Assembly (NCBI RefSeq): GCF_036880965.1
Contig: NZ_JBAJMV010000006.1
Location: forward strand, 1-64,000
Reading direction: 5' to 3'
Source: JAUASW01 sp036880965
GTDB lineage: Bacteria; Pseudomonadota; Gammaproteobacteria; Burkholderiales; Burkholderiaceae_C
DNA length: 64,000 nucleotides
This document shows, one piece after another, positions 50,451 through 59,005 of the stretch. Numbering within the stretch: position 1 is the stretch's first letter; the number at the start of each line of letters is the position of its first letter. A program made the position numbers and the translations under genes. The notes under the pieces are model-generated. The model had not been told where the DNA came from. It saw only the letters and a program-made list of their open reading frames with translations, and ran no database searches.

Positions 50451-51680
50451 TCAGAAATTCCCCAAAAACCAATCCTTGGCGCGTCCGAACAGGGTTTTCA
50501 TCGACCCCGCCTGCTGCGCCGCCTTCAAACCCCGTGTACGCGAAACGCGCGCTTCTTCCAGCAAACCCATCACAGTGGCCGACCTTGGGTTGGCAACCAT
50601 GTCGAACAGCGCGCCGTCGTAGGTCGGGTTTCCGCGCCGAACGGGTTTCAGGAAAATGTCCTCGGCGAGTTCCACCATGCCCGGCATGACGGCCGAACCG
50701 CCGCTCAGGACAATCCCCGAGGACAGCAATTCCTCATACCCGCTCTCGCGAATCACCTGGTGCACCAACGAGAATATTTCCTCGACTCTGGGTTCGATAA
50801 CACCGGCAAGTGCTTGTTTTGAAAGCATGCGCGGCGCCCGATCGCCCAATCCGGGTACCTCAACCTGGTCGGCCGGGTCGGCCAGGAGTTGTTTGGCAAC
50901 CCCGTGTTCGACCTTGATTTCCTCGGCATCCTTGGTCGGGGTGCGCAGGGCCATGGCGATATCGCTGGTGATCAAATCCCCGGCAATCGGGATTACCGCG
51001 GTATGGCGGATCGAGCCGCCGGTGAAGATCGCCACGTCGGTCGTGCCCGCGCCGATATCCACCAAGGCCACGCCCAGGTCACGCTCGTCGGCGGTCAGCG
51101 CGGCGGCGCTCGAGGCGCTGAGGTTCAGCACCAGCTGGTCCACTTCCAGCCCGCAGCGGCGCACGCACTTGACGATGTTCTCGGCCGCGCTTTGGGCGCC
51201 TGTCACGATGTGGACCTTGACCTCGAGGCGGCCGCCGCTCATGCCGATCGGCTCTTTCACTTCATGACCGTCGATCACGAATTCCTGCGGCTCGACCAGC
51301 AGCAGCCGCTGGTCGTTCGGGATGTTGATCGCCTTGGCCGTCTCGACCACGCGGGCTACGTCCACCGGCGTCACTTCCTTGTCGCGCACGATCACCATGC
51401 CGGTGGAGTTCTGGCCGCGGATGTGGCTGCCGGTGATGCCGGTGAAGACCCGGCTGATCTTGCAGTCGGCCATCATCTCGGCCTCCTTCAAGGCCTGCTG
51501 GATCGACTGCACCGTTGCGTCGATGTTCACCACCACGCCACGCTTGAGCCCATGCGAAGGCGCCACGCCGAGACCGGCAATGCGCAGCTCGCCATTGCCC
51601 ATCACCTCGGCCACCACCGCCATGATCTTGGCGGTGCCGATGTCCAGACCCACGACGAGATCCTTGTATTCCTTGGCCAT
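50451..51680 (-). CDS. ftsA: Cell division protein FtsA
   Basis: A 409-residue actin-like ATPase that anchors FtsZ to the membrane. Phosphate 1 (VVGLDIGTAKIMAVV), the phosphate 2 loop VALVDIGAGTTDVAIF, the adenosine loop GIVLSGGSAVMPGM and the C-terminal amphipathic membrane helix (LFGRAKDWFLGNF) are all seen. The 1C subdomain replaces the actin 1B domain, as usual. The start at 51680 has a weak GA-rich ribosome site. It follows ftsQ after 20 nt. Confidence 0.97.
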   Translation of the reverse strand: MAKEYKDLVVGLDIGTAKIMAVVAEVMGNGELRIAGLGVAPSHGLKRGVVVNIDATVQSIQQALKEAEMMADCKISRVFTGITGSHIRGQNSTGMVIVRDKEVTPVDVARVVETAKAINIPNDQRLLLVEPQEFVIDGHEVKEPIGMSGGRLEVKVHIVTGAQSAAENIVKCVRRCGLEVDQLVLNLSASSAAALTADERDLGVALVDIGAGTTDVAIFTGGSIRHTAVIPIAGDLITSDIAMALRTPTKDAEEIKVEHGVAKQLLADPADQVEVPGLGDRAPRMLSKQALAGVIEPRVEEIFSLVHQVIRESGYEELLSSGIVLSGGSAVMPGMVELAEDIFLKPVRRGNPTYDGALFDMVANPRSATVMGLLEEARVSRTRGLKAAQQAGSMKTLFGRAKDWFLGNF

Positions 51681-51700
51681 CTCTTCTTTCCTTGTGGTCT

Positions 51701-52537
51701 TTACTTGTTCTTGCCCCGGCCGGTGGCCGGAGTCGTCGTCGTCGAAACGCCGCGCAGCCGCAAGGCATAGCCATCGCGGTGGCGCAGGTCGGCTGCCAGC
51801 AGTTCAGACTGGTAGCGCGAAGTCATCTGGGTCAGCGTCAAGACAAACTGCTGGTAGCGAGCCAGCACTTCGGCATCGCTGCCACGGCCGAGTTCGATCT
51901 CGGCGCCCTTCTCAAGCTTCAAGCGCCAGGAGCCGCGACCCGAGAGGTCCAGGCGCTCGGCGCTGTCCGACAGCGTCTGAGTCAAAGGCTGCAATTGCTT
52001 CCACAACATCAGCATGTGACCCGCGCTGCCCGCCGGACCAGAGAGCGTCGGCAGGTTCTCGTCTTCCACATCGCCCAGATTGGCCTGGAAGACTTCGCCG
52101 AAGCTGTTGACCAACTGACGCTCGACCGCCGCATCGCTCTGCGCGTCGGCGCCTTCGGCCTTTAGTTCCCAATACGCGGAAGGCTGATGCTCCTCCAGCT
52201 TCACCTTGAGCCTGGCCGGCCAGACGCGCTGCACCGTCGCCTTGCGTACCCAGGGCACGCCTTCAAATGCCTGGCGTGCCTGCTGCAGATTCATCGTGAG
52301 AAAGGTGCCACTCAAGCGCGGCAGCGCATTCGCCCGCAGCGTGGCGGTGCTGTTGCGATCCACGTCGCCCTCGACCTGCACCGCACGGATCGCAAACACC
52401 GGCCGGCGGGCCAGCCAGTTCGCGCCGTAGGCAAGGATTGTCAACGCCAGGCCGACCAGCAACAGCGCCGCCACGCCGTTCATCACGCGGACGTCCGGCG
52501 GCAACTGCTGTTGAAGGGTGGCGGAGTTGGCGGCCAT
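51701..52537 (-). CDS. ftsQ: Cell division protein FtsQ
   Basis: A 278-residue bitopic divisome scaffold. A short cytoplasmic tail, TM at about 26-46 (VAALLLVGLALTILAYGANW), the periplasmic POTRA domain (about 55-120, FAIRAVQVEGDVDRNS and GVPWVRKATVQRVWPARLKV, shown as VPWVRKATVQRVWP) and the beta domain with LDLSGRGSWRLKLEKG. It recruits FtsB and FtsL. The C-terminus ends in a Thr-rich and basic tail. ATG 52537 begins 14 nt after the ddlB stop; the longer frame upstream overlaps ddlB and is rejected. Confidence 0.93.
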   Translation of the reverse strand: MAANSATLQQQLPPDVRVMNGVAALLLVGLALTILAYGANWLARRPVFAIRAVQVEGDVDRNSTATLRANALPRLSGTFLTMNLQQARQAFEGVPWVRKATVQRVWPARLKVKLEEHQPSAYWELKAEGADAQSDAAVERQLVNSFGEVFQANLGDVEDENLPTLSGPAGSAGHMLMLWKQLQPLTQTLSDSAERLDLSGRGSWRLKLEKGAEIELGRGSDAEVLARYQQFVLTLTQMTSRYQSELLAADLRHRDGYALRLRGVSTTTTPATGRGKNK

Positions 52538-52551
52538 GGCTTTGCTTGGGG

Positions 52552-53526
52552 TCAGGCCCTGCCTGCGTCGAGTCGGGCCTGGGACAGCAGCCACAGACAC
52601 AGCTGCTCGTAGGTGATGCCCGCATGGCCGGCCGACTTGGGCACCAGCGAATGCGAGGTCATGCCGGGCGAAGTGTTCATCTCCAGCAGGAAGGGCTTGC
52701 CGTCGCTCTTGCGCAGCATCAGGTCGGCGCGACCCCAGCCGCGGCAGCCCAGGCTGCGGTAGGCGGCCACCGTCAGGGCCTGGATCTCGCGCTCCAGCGC
52801 AGCGTCCAGATGGCCCATCAGGTAGCGCGTCGAGTTCGTGAAGTACTTGTTCTGGTAGTCGTAGTTGCCCTGATCGGCTTCGATCTGGATCACCGGCAGC
52901 GCGAAGGCCGAAGCGCCCTCCCCCAGCACCGGGCAGGTCAGCTCGGGGCCTGCGATGAATTCCTCGCAGAGCACCTCGTCGTCGTACTTGGCGGCTGCCT
53001 CGACGGCCGCCTGCATCTCCGAATAGCCATTGACCTTGCTGATGCCGATGCTCGAGCCCTCGTGCGGCGGCTTGACGAAGAGCGGCAGGCCCAGTTCGTC
53101 GGGCACCTTGATCACGCGCTCGCGCTGCAGCTCGGTCTTCTTGAGACTCAGCCAGCGAGGCGTGGACAGGCCATCGGCACGCCACAGCCGCTTGGTCATG
53201 ATCTTGTCCATGGCAATGCTGGAGGCCATCACGCCGGAGCCGGTGTAGGGAATGCCCAGCAGCTCCAGCGCGCCCTGCACCGTGCCGTCTTCGCCATGCC
53301 GACCATGCAGCGCAACAAAGCAGCGGGCGAAGCCTTCGCTCTTCAGTTCATGCAGGCCGCGCTCGGACGGGTCGAATCCATGGGCGTCCACGCCCTGGCT
53401 GCGCAAGGCTGCCAGCACGCCAGGGCCCGACATGGTCAGCGAGACCTCGCGTTCGGCCGAGGAGCCGCCCATCAGCACGGCCGTCTTGCCCAGTGCCTTC
53501 GGGTCAATGTTCAGATTCAATTTCAT
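52552..53526 (-). CDS. ddlB: D-alanine--D-alanine ligase B
   Basis: A 324-residue ATP-grasp enzyme that makes D-Ala-D-Ala for MurF. Visible motifs are VLMGGSSAEREVSLTMSGPG at the N-terminus, CFVALHGRHGEDGTVQGAL, LFVKPPHEGSSIGISKV and the metal-binding end LLEMNTSPGMTSHSLVP. Its ATG overlaps the murC stop by 4 nt (ATGA). It is of family length with no missing key residue. Confidence 0.97.
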   Translation of the reverse strand: MKLNLNIDPKALGKTAVLMGGSSAEREVSLTMSGPGVLAALRSQGVDAHGFDPSERGLHELKSEGFARCFVALHGRHGEDGTVQGALELLGIPYTGSGVMASSIAMDKIMTKRLWRADGLSTPRWLSLKKTELQRERVIKVPDELGLPLFVKPPHEGSSIGISKVNGYSEMQAAVEAAAKYDDEVLCEEFIAGPELTCPVLGEGASAFALPVIQIEADQGNYDYQNKYFTNSTRYLMGHLDAALEREIQALTVAAYRSLGCRGWGRADLMLRKSDGKPFLLEMNTSPGMTSHSLVPKSAGHAGITYEQLCLWLLSQARLDAGRA

Positions 53527-54896
53527 TTCAGCAGCTCCACCGTCTGCGAAGGAACGGCGCCGATGGATCCGGCGCCCATCACGATCACCACATCACCGTC
53601 GCGTGCCGTGGCGGCAATGGCCGCCGGCATTGCGGTCACCTGACCCACCAGGGTTGCATCACTTGCCGCGGCGAGCGACGCGGCATCGGCCCCGGCAATG
53701 GCTGCCTCGCCGGCCGAATACACATCAGCCAGCAGCACACAATCGGCCTGCTTCAGCACGCGCACAAAATCTTCGAAGCAGTCGCGCGTGCGGGTGAAGC
53801 GGTGCGGCTGGAACGCCAGCAGCAGGCGCTGGCCCGGGAACGCGCCGCGCGCCGCGGCCAGGACAGCGGCCATCTCGACTGGGTGATGGCCGTAATCGTC
53901 GATCAGCGTGAAGCGGCCACCGTCCGCGGCGCGCAGCTCGCCATGGCGCTGGAAGCGGCGGCCCACGCCATCGAACTTTTCCAGTGCGGCCACGATGGGG
54001 CCATCGGGCAGCTCGATTTCGCTCGCCACCGCAATCGCGGCCAGCGCATTCAAGACGTTATGGCGGCCTGCAAGATTCAGAGTGATTTTCAAGTCGGCCT
54101 GGCCGGCACGCTGCGCCGTGAAGCTCATCTGACCGCCGGGCAGCGCGTGCACATCGACCGCGCGCACTTCATTGTGTTCGCCGAAACCGTAAGTGATCAC
54201 CGGGCGCTGCAGCATCGGCAGGATGGCCTGCACGCCGGCATCGTCACCGCAGACCACGGCCGCGCCGTAGAAGGGCATCTTGTGCAGGAAGTCGACGAAG
54301 GCCTGCTTCAGGCGCTCGAAGTCGTGCCCATAGGTCTCCATGTGGTCGGCGTCGATATTGGTGACGACGGCCATCATGGGCAGCAGGTTCAGGAAGGAGG
54401 CGTCGCTCTCGTCCGCCTCGACCACGATGTACTCGCCCTGGCCCAGGCGCGAGTTGGCGCCGGCGGCGTTCAGCTTGCCGCCGATCACGAAGGTGGGGTC
54501 CACGCCGGCTTCGGCCAGCACGCTGGTCACCAGCGAGGTGGTCGTTGTCTTGCCATGCGTGCCCGCAATCGCTATGCCTTTGCGCAGGCGCATCAGCTCG
54601 GCCAGCATCACGGCCCGCTGCACCATGGGGATGGCAGCGGCACGGGCGGCGAGCAACTCGGGGTTGTCTGCGCGGATCGCGGTGGAGACCACGACAGCTT
54701 GCGCGCCAGCAATATTGCCGGCGGCGTGGCCGACATGCGTGCGCAGGCCGAGCGTTGCCAGCCGCTGCAAGGTCGGGCTGTCGCTCTGGTCCGAGCCCGA
54801 GACCAGATAGCCCAGGTTGTGCAGGATCTCGGCGATGCCGCTCATGCCGGCACCGCCGATGCCGACGAAATGGATGTGCTTGACGGCGTGTTTCAC
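53523..54896 (-). CDS. murC: UDP-N-acetylmuramate--L-alanine ligase
   Basis: A 457-residue Mur ligase adding L-Ala to UDP-MurNAc. The N-terminal domain opens with HIHFVGIGGAGMSGIAEIL. The ATP loop is AGTHGKTTTTSLV, and NIDADHMETYG and FQPHRFTRTRDCFEDF mark the central and C-terminal domains. The start is GTG at 54896, placed in a GTGA overlap with the murG stop, which argues strongly for it. Translation is likely coupled to murG. Confidence 0.96.
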   Translation of the reverse strand: MKHAVKHIHFVGIGGAGMSGIAEILHNLGYLVSGSDQSDSPTLQRLATLGLRTHVGHAAGNIAGAQAVVVSTAIRADNPELLAARAAAIPMVQRAVMLAELMRLRKGIAIAGTHGKTTTTSLVTSVLAEAGVDPTFVIGGKLNAAGANSRLGQGEYIVVEADESDASFLNLLPMMAVVTNIDADHMETYGHDFERLKQAFVDFLHKMPFYGAAVVCGDDAGVQAILPMLQRPVITYGFGEHNEVRAVDVHALPGGQMSFTAQRAGQADLKITLNLAGRHNVLNALAAIAVASEIELPDGPIVAALEKFDGVGRRFQRHGELRAADGGRFTLIDDYGHHPVEMAAVLAAARGAFPGQRLLLAFQPHRFTRTRDCFEDFVRVLKQADCVLLADVYSAGEAAIAGADAASLAAASDATLVGQVTAMPAAIAATARDGDVVIVMGAGSIGAVPSQTVELLK

Positions 54897-55966
54897 AGGA
54901 CAAGGCCCTCGAGTTCATCGGCCACACGGGCGGCTGCACGCGGGCGAGACAGATTGCGGGCCTTGCTGGCCATCTCGAGCAGGCGTGCGCGGTCCAGGCC
55001 CCGAATCATTTCGTGCAGGCCTGCGGCCGTCAGCTCCTGCTGCGGCAGATGAATGGCCGCGCCGTGTTGGGTCATGAATTGCGCGTTGTCGCGTTGATGC
55101 GCTGTGGTGGAAACGACCAGCGGCACAAGGATGGAAGGCACGCCAGCCGCGCAGAGCTCGCTGACCGTGACGGCACCCGCGCGGCAGATCGCCAGGTCGG
55201 CGGCAGCCAGGCGCTCGGCCATGTTGTCGATGAAGGGCAGCACCTCGGCCTCGACACCGGCGGCACGATAGGCCTGCTGCACCTCGACCAGATTGGCCTG
55301 ACCGGTCTGATGCGTGACGATGGGGCGCTCATCGGCCGGCCACAGCGCCAGCGCTGGCGGCAGCGCAGCGTTGATCGCTTTCGCACCGAGCGAGCCACCA
55401 ACGACGAGCAGACGCAGCGGGCCGGTGCGCTCGGCAAACCGGACATCCGGCGGCGCAATCGCTTCGATCTCGGCACGCACCGGGTTGCCGGTGACGATGG
55501 CATTCTTCGTGTCGGCCGCCGCCTTGCCGTCGAAACCGAAGGCGATGCGCGAGGCAAACGGCTTCAGGCCCTTGTTCGACAGCAACAGCGATGCATCGGC
55601 ATTCACGAGCAGCAAGGGCTTGCGCATCAACCAGGCCATCAGCCCGCCAGGCAGGCAGACATAGCCGCCCATGCCCAGCACCGCATCGGCACTGCGCGTC
55701 ACGAAGACCTGGCGGCTCTGCACAAAGGCCTGCACCAGCTTGAACAGGCCGGTGATCGAATGCTTCAGCCCCTTGCCGCGCAGGCCGGCAAAGGCCAGGC
55801 GATCTAGCGGGATGCTGGTGGGCGGCACGAGCTTGTTTTCCATGCCCTGCTCGGTGCCCATCCAGGACACGCTCCAGCCGCGGCGCTTCATTTCCTCGGC
55901 GACAGCGAGGCCCGGGATGATGTGACCGCCGGTGCCGGCCGCCATGACCACCAAATGCTTGGTCAT
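54893..55966 (-). CDS. murG: Undecaprenyldiphospho-muramoylpentapeptide beta-N-acetylglucosaminyltransferase
   Basis: A 357-residue GT-B glycosyltransferase that turns lipid I into lipid II at the inner membrane face. The glycine-rich loop VMAAGTGGHIIPGLAVAEEM, the second loop LLVVGGSLGAKAINAALPPA and the UDP-GlcNAc site ADLAICRAGAVTVSELCAAG are visible. In the last, GAMTV usually stands where AVTV is seen. ATG 55966 follows GGAGG and overlaps the ftsW stop (ATGA). Confidence 0.96.
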   Translation of the reverse strand: MTKHLVVMAAGTGGHIIPGLAVAEEMKRRGWSVSWMGTEQGMENKLVPPTSIPLDRLAFAGLRGKGLKHSITGLFKLVQAFVQSRQVFVTRSADAVLGMGGYVCLPGGLMAWLMRKPLLLVNADASLLLSNKGLKPFASRIAFGFDGKAAADTKNAIVTGNPVRAEIEAIAPPDVRFAERTGPLRLLVVGGSLGAKAINAALPPALALWPADERPIVTHQTGQANLVEVQQAYRAAGVEAEVLPFIDNMAERLAAADLAICRAGAVTVSELCAAGVPSILVPLVVSTTAHQRDNAQFMTQHGAAIHLPQQELTAAGLHEMIRGLDRARLLEMASKARNLSRPRAAARVADELEGLVL

Positions 55967-57222
55967 GCGCGACCTCCGCGCATGAGTTGGCGATTCTCAA
56001 GATCGATGCGCACCACGATCGCCAGCGCCACGCAGTTCATCAAGATCGCCGAACCACCAAACGACAGCAGCGGCAGCGTCAGCCCCTTGGTCGGCAGCGC
56101 CCCCAGGTTCACGCCCATGTTGATGAAGCCCTGCCCCGCCATCCAGATGCCGATGCCTTGCGCATAGAGACCGGCGAACACGCGGTCCAGCGCCACGGCC
56201 TGGCGGCCGATGTGGAAGAGCCGGCGCGACAGCCAGAAGAAGGCCAGGATTACCACGGCCACGCCGACAAAGCCCAGCTCCTCGCCGATCACTGCGAGCA
56301 GGAAGTCGGTGTGGGCCTCGGGCAGGTAATGCAGCTTCTCGACGCTGGAGCCCAAACCCTGGCCGAACCATTCGCCACGGCCGAAGGCAATCAGCGAATG
56401 CGTCAGCTGGTAGGCCTTGCCCTGCGCGTACTTTTCGTCCCAGGGGTTCAGGTAGGCAAAGATGCGCTCGCGACGGAATTCGCTGAAGGTGATCATTAGC
56501 ACGAACGCACCGACCAGCACCGCCACCACCAGGAAGAACATGCGGCCGTTGACACCGCCCAGGAACAGGATGCCCATGGCGATGGCCGCGATCACCATGA
56601 AGGCGCCCATGTCGGGCTCGGCCAGCAGGAGCACGCCGATCACGCCGAGAGAGACAATCATCGGCCAGACAGCCTGGACGAAGTTCTCCTTTACGTCCAT
56701 CTTGCGCACCATGTAGCTGGCCGCGTACATCGCGATGGCCAGCTTGGCCAGCTCGGAAGGCTGGAAGTTCATCAGGCCTAGCGGCACCCAGCGGCGCGCG
56801 CCGTTCACCACCTTGCCCACACCCGGAATCAAGACTGCCACCAGCAGCACGAGGCTCGCCACGAACAACCAGGGCGCCCAGCGCTCCCAGCTGCTGATCG
56901 GCACCTGCACCGTGATCAGCGCCGCGATCAGGCCGGCCGCGATGTAGAGCGACTGCCGGATGAAGAAGTGCATCGGTTGGTACTTGCTGAACTTCGGGTT
57001 GTCCGGCAGCGCGATGGAGGCCGAATAGACCATCAGCAGGCCCAGGCCCATCAAGGCGATCACGACCCAGACCAGCGTCACGTCGAAGCCCGCGAGCTTG
57101 GTAGGCTGGCCGGCGGCCACCCAGTCGCGCACCGGCACAGCGGTCGGGCCTTCGCCATCAGCGCCCTTGCCGAAGCGCTGGCGAAGGTTCTGAAAGAAGT
57201 TGCTCAAGGTGGCGGCGTTCAA
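55963..57222 (-). CDS. ftsW: Septal peptidoglycan polymerase FtsW (SEDS)
   Basis: A 419-residue SEDS protein with ten TMs that polymerises lipid II with FtsI. Conserved blocks are NGARRWVPLGLMNFQPSEL, LLAEPDMGAFMVI (catalytic-Asp region), QLTHSLIAFGRGEWFGQG and the C-terminal TKGLTLPLLSFGGSAI. The best start is TTG 57222, overlapping the murD TGA (CTTTGA) and preceded by AAGGGGG. A second TTG at 57207 is possible; no ATG fits. An extended soluble N-terminus of about 45 residues precedes the first TM. Confidence 0.94.
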   Translation of the reverse strand: MNAATLSNFFQNLRQRFGKGADGEGPTAVPVRDWVAAGQPTKLAGFDVTLVWVVIALMGLGLLMVYSASIALPDNPKFSKYQPMHFFIRQSLYIAAGLIAALITVQVPISSWERWAPWLFVASLVLLVAVLIPGVGKVVNGARRWVPLGLMNFQPSELAKLAIAMYAASYMVRKMDVKENFVQAVWPMIVSLGVIGVLLLAEPDMGAFMVIAAIAMGILFLGGVNGRMFFLVVAVLVGAFVLMITFSEFRRERIFAYLNPWDEKYAQGKAYQLTHSLIAFGRGEWFGQGLGSSVEKLHYLPEAHTDFLLAVIGEELGFVGVAVVILAFFWLSRRLFHIGRQAVALDRVFAGLYAQGIGIWMAGQGFINMGVNLGALPTKGLTLPLLSFGGSAILMNCVALAIVVRIDLENRQLMRGGRA

Positions 57223-58994
57223 AGCGTTGCCCCCTTCTCTGCCGCCAATGCCTCGGCCGCGGCCACGAAGACCTCGGCGCGGTGCGCATAGTTGCGGAAC
57301 ATGTCGAGCGAGGCGCAGGCCGGGCTGAGCAAGACGCTGTCGCCGGCATGCGCCTGAGCGAAGCACCACTGGGTCGCGGCTTCAAGCGTTTCGTGACGTT
57401 GGACGTTGAGGCCACTGTCCGTCAACACGCTTTCAATCGCGGAAGCATCGCGGCCGATCAGGGCCACGGCGCGGGCGTTCTGGATCAGCGGCAGGCGCAG
57501 CGGCGAGAAGTCCTGGCCCTTGCCGTCGCCACCGAGGATCACGACCAGTCTGGACGGCGCACGATCAGCACCCAGGCCGCTCAACGCCGCCACAGTGGCG
57601 CCGACATTGGTGCCCTTGGAATCGTCGTAGAAGTCAACGCCGTCAAGCGAACCGATGTGCTGCACGCGATGCGGCTCGCCGCGGTACTCGCGCAGGCCAT
57701 GCAGCATTGGCGCCAGTGGCAGCTCGGCGGCGGTGCACAGCGCCAGCGCAGCCAGTGCGTTGGCGGCGTTGTGGCGGCCGCGGATGCGCAGCGCGTCCGC
57801 TGGCATCAGGCGTTGCACGACGATCTCTTCCTCGTCGTCATCCGCCTTGCGCTTGATCGTCGGGTCGCTCTCGAGTGCGCGGACCAGCCAGGCCATGCCG
57901 CCTTCGTTCACGAGGCCATAGTCACCGGGACGCTTGGGCGCATCGAGGCCGAAACGCACAACCCTGCGGCCTTGTTCGATCTTGCGACGGCCACGACCCG
58001 GGCTCACCATCACCGGGGTCGGCACCAATGCCTCGACGGCGGCATCGTCACGGTTGATCACCATGATGGCTTCGGCGCCGAAGACGCGGCCCTTGGCGCG
58101 CGAGTAGGCGGCCATGTCGCCGTGCCAGTCGAGATGGTCTTGCGTGATGTTCAGCACCGTGGCGGCCGTGGGCTCAAAACCTTCGACACCTTCCAGCTGG
58201 AAGCTCGACAGCTCCAGCACCCAGGCCTCGGGCAAGTGCTCGAACACGGGACCCTTGGGCGGCGGCGGCTTGATCGGCAGCGGGGCTTCGTCGAGCAGGG
58301 CTTCGATTTCCTGTAGCGTGGTCAGCTCCGGTTCGGCGGGCGCTGTTGCGGCTTCGACAGGTTCGGCCTGTTCGGCCTGTTCGGCAATTTCTCCGGTGGA
58401 CGCAGGAGCTTCAGCGGCTTCAGCGGCTTCAATCGCTTCAATCGCCGCTGCTACGACGGGCGCTTCAGCAACCGGCATTGGCTCGAGCTCCAGTGCTGCT
58501 GCCAGCGTTGTCAGCATGCTCGGGCCGATATTGCCGGCCACGGCCACGCGCCTGCCACAGCGCTCGACGAGCTGGCCGGTCAGGCTGGTGGTGGTGGTCT
58601 TGCCATTGGTGCCGGTGATGGCCAGCACGATGGGCGCATAACGTCGCTCGGCCTTCAAGGCGTTCAGTGCCTGGGCGAACAAATCGAGTTCACCGAGCAG
58701 CGGCAGGCCCAGCTCGCGGGCACGCGAGAGCAGCGGCTGCAGGCGCGCGTCCAGCGGCGACAGGCCCGGGCTCTTCAGGACGGCACGCAGCCCTTCAGCA
58801 TCGGCAGCTTGCAACTCGCCGCTGAAGAACGTCGCGTCGGGCACCTGCTCATTCAGGGCGGCCAGTTGCGGCGGCGCCTCGCGCGAGTCCCAGACGCGGA
58901 TCGCAGCCGCGCCCTGGCGCCTGGCCCAGGCCGCCATGGCCAGGCCGGTGTCTCCCAGGCCCAGGATCAGGAGGTGAGCGCAGTTCAGTTCCAC
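57219..58994 (-). CDS. murD: UDP-N-acetylmuramoylalanine--D-glutamate ligase with acidic insertion
   Basis: A 591-residue Mur ligase adding D-Glu, about 100-140 residues longer than usual. Normal parts are HLLILGLGDTGLAMAAWARR, the ATP loop ITGTNGKTTTTSL at 127-139, VAGNIGPSMLTTL, WVLELSSFQLE at 258, NITQDHLDWHG and YDDSKGTNVGATVAAL. Between about 168 and 252, where the family has a short link, lies an Ala/Glu-rich stretch (IEAIEAAEAAEAPAS, EQAEQAEPVEAA, IKPPPPKG). The start is GTG 58994, 11 nt after the mraY stop. Catalytic residues are intact, so activity is expected. Confidence 0.94.
   Translation of the reverse strand: MELNCAHLLILGLGDTGLAMAAWARRQGAAAIRVWDSREAPPQLAALNEQVPDATFFSGELQAADAEGLRAVLKSPGLSPLDARLQPLLSRARELGLPLLGELDLFAQALNALKAERRYAPIVLAITGTNGKTTTTSLTGQLVERCGRRVAVAGNIGPSMLTTLAAALELEPMPVAEAPVVAAAIEAIEAAEAAEAPASTGEIAEQAEQAEPVEAATAPAEPELTTLQEIEALLDEAPLPIKPPPPKGPVFEHLPEAWVLELSSFQLEGVEGFEPTAATVLNITQDHLDWHGDMAAYSRAKGRVFGAEAIMVINRDDAAVEALVPTPVMVSPGRGRRKIEQGRRVVRFGLDAPKRPGDYGLVNEGGMAWLVRALESDPTIKRKADDDEEEIVVQRLMPADALRIRGRHNAANALAALALCTAAELPLAPMLHGLREYRGEPHRVQHIGSLDGVDFYDDSKGTNVGATVAALSGLGADRAPSRLVVILGGDGKGQDFSPLRLPLIQNARAVALIGRDASAIESVLTDSGLNVQRHETLEAATQWCFAQAHAGDSVLLSPACASLDMFRNYAHRAEVFVAAAEALAAEKGATL
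58356..58445 (-). repeat. Short tandem repeats inside murD
   Basis: On the plus strand TTCGGCCTG recurs at 58362-58385, and AGCGGCTTC/AATCGCTTC units run from 58408 to 58445, all in steps of 9 nt or multiples of 3. They encode the EQA and EA(A/I) repeats of the MurD insertion, consistent with expansion by replication slippage that keeps frame. Confidence 0.7.
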
Positions 58995-59005
58995 GTGCTT
59001 CGCCC

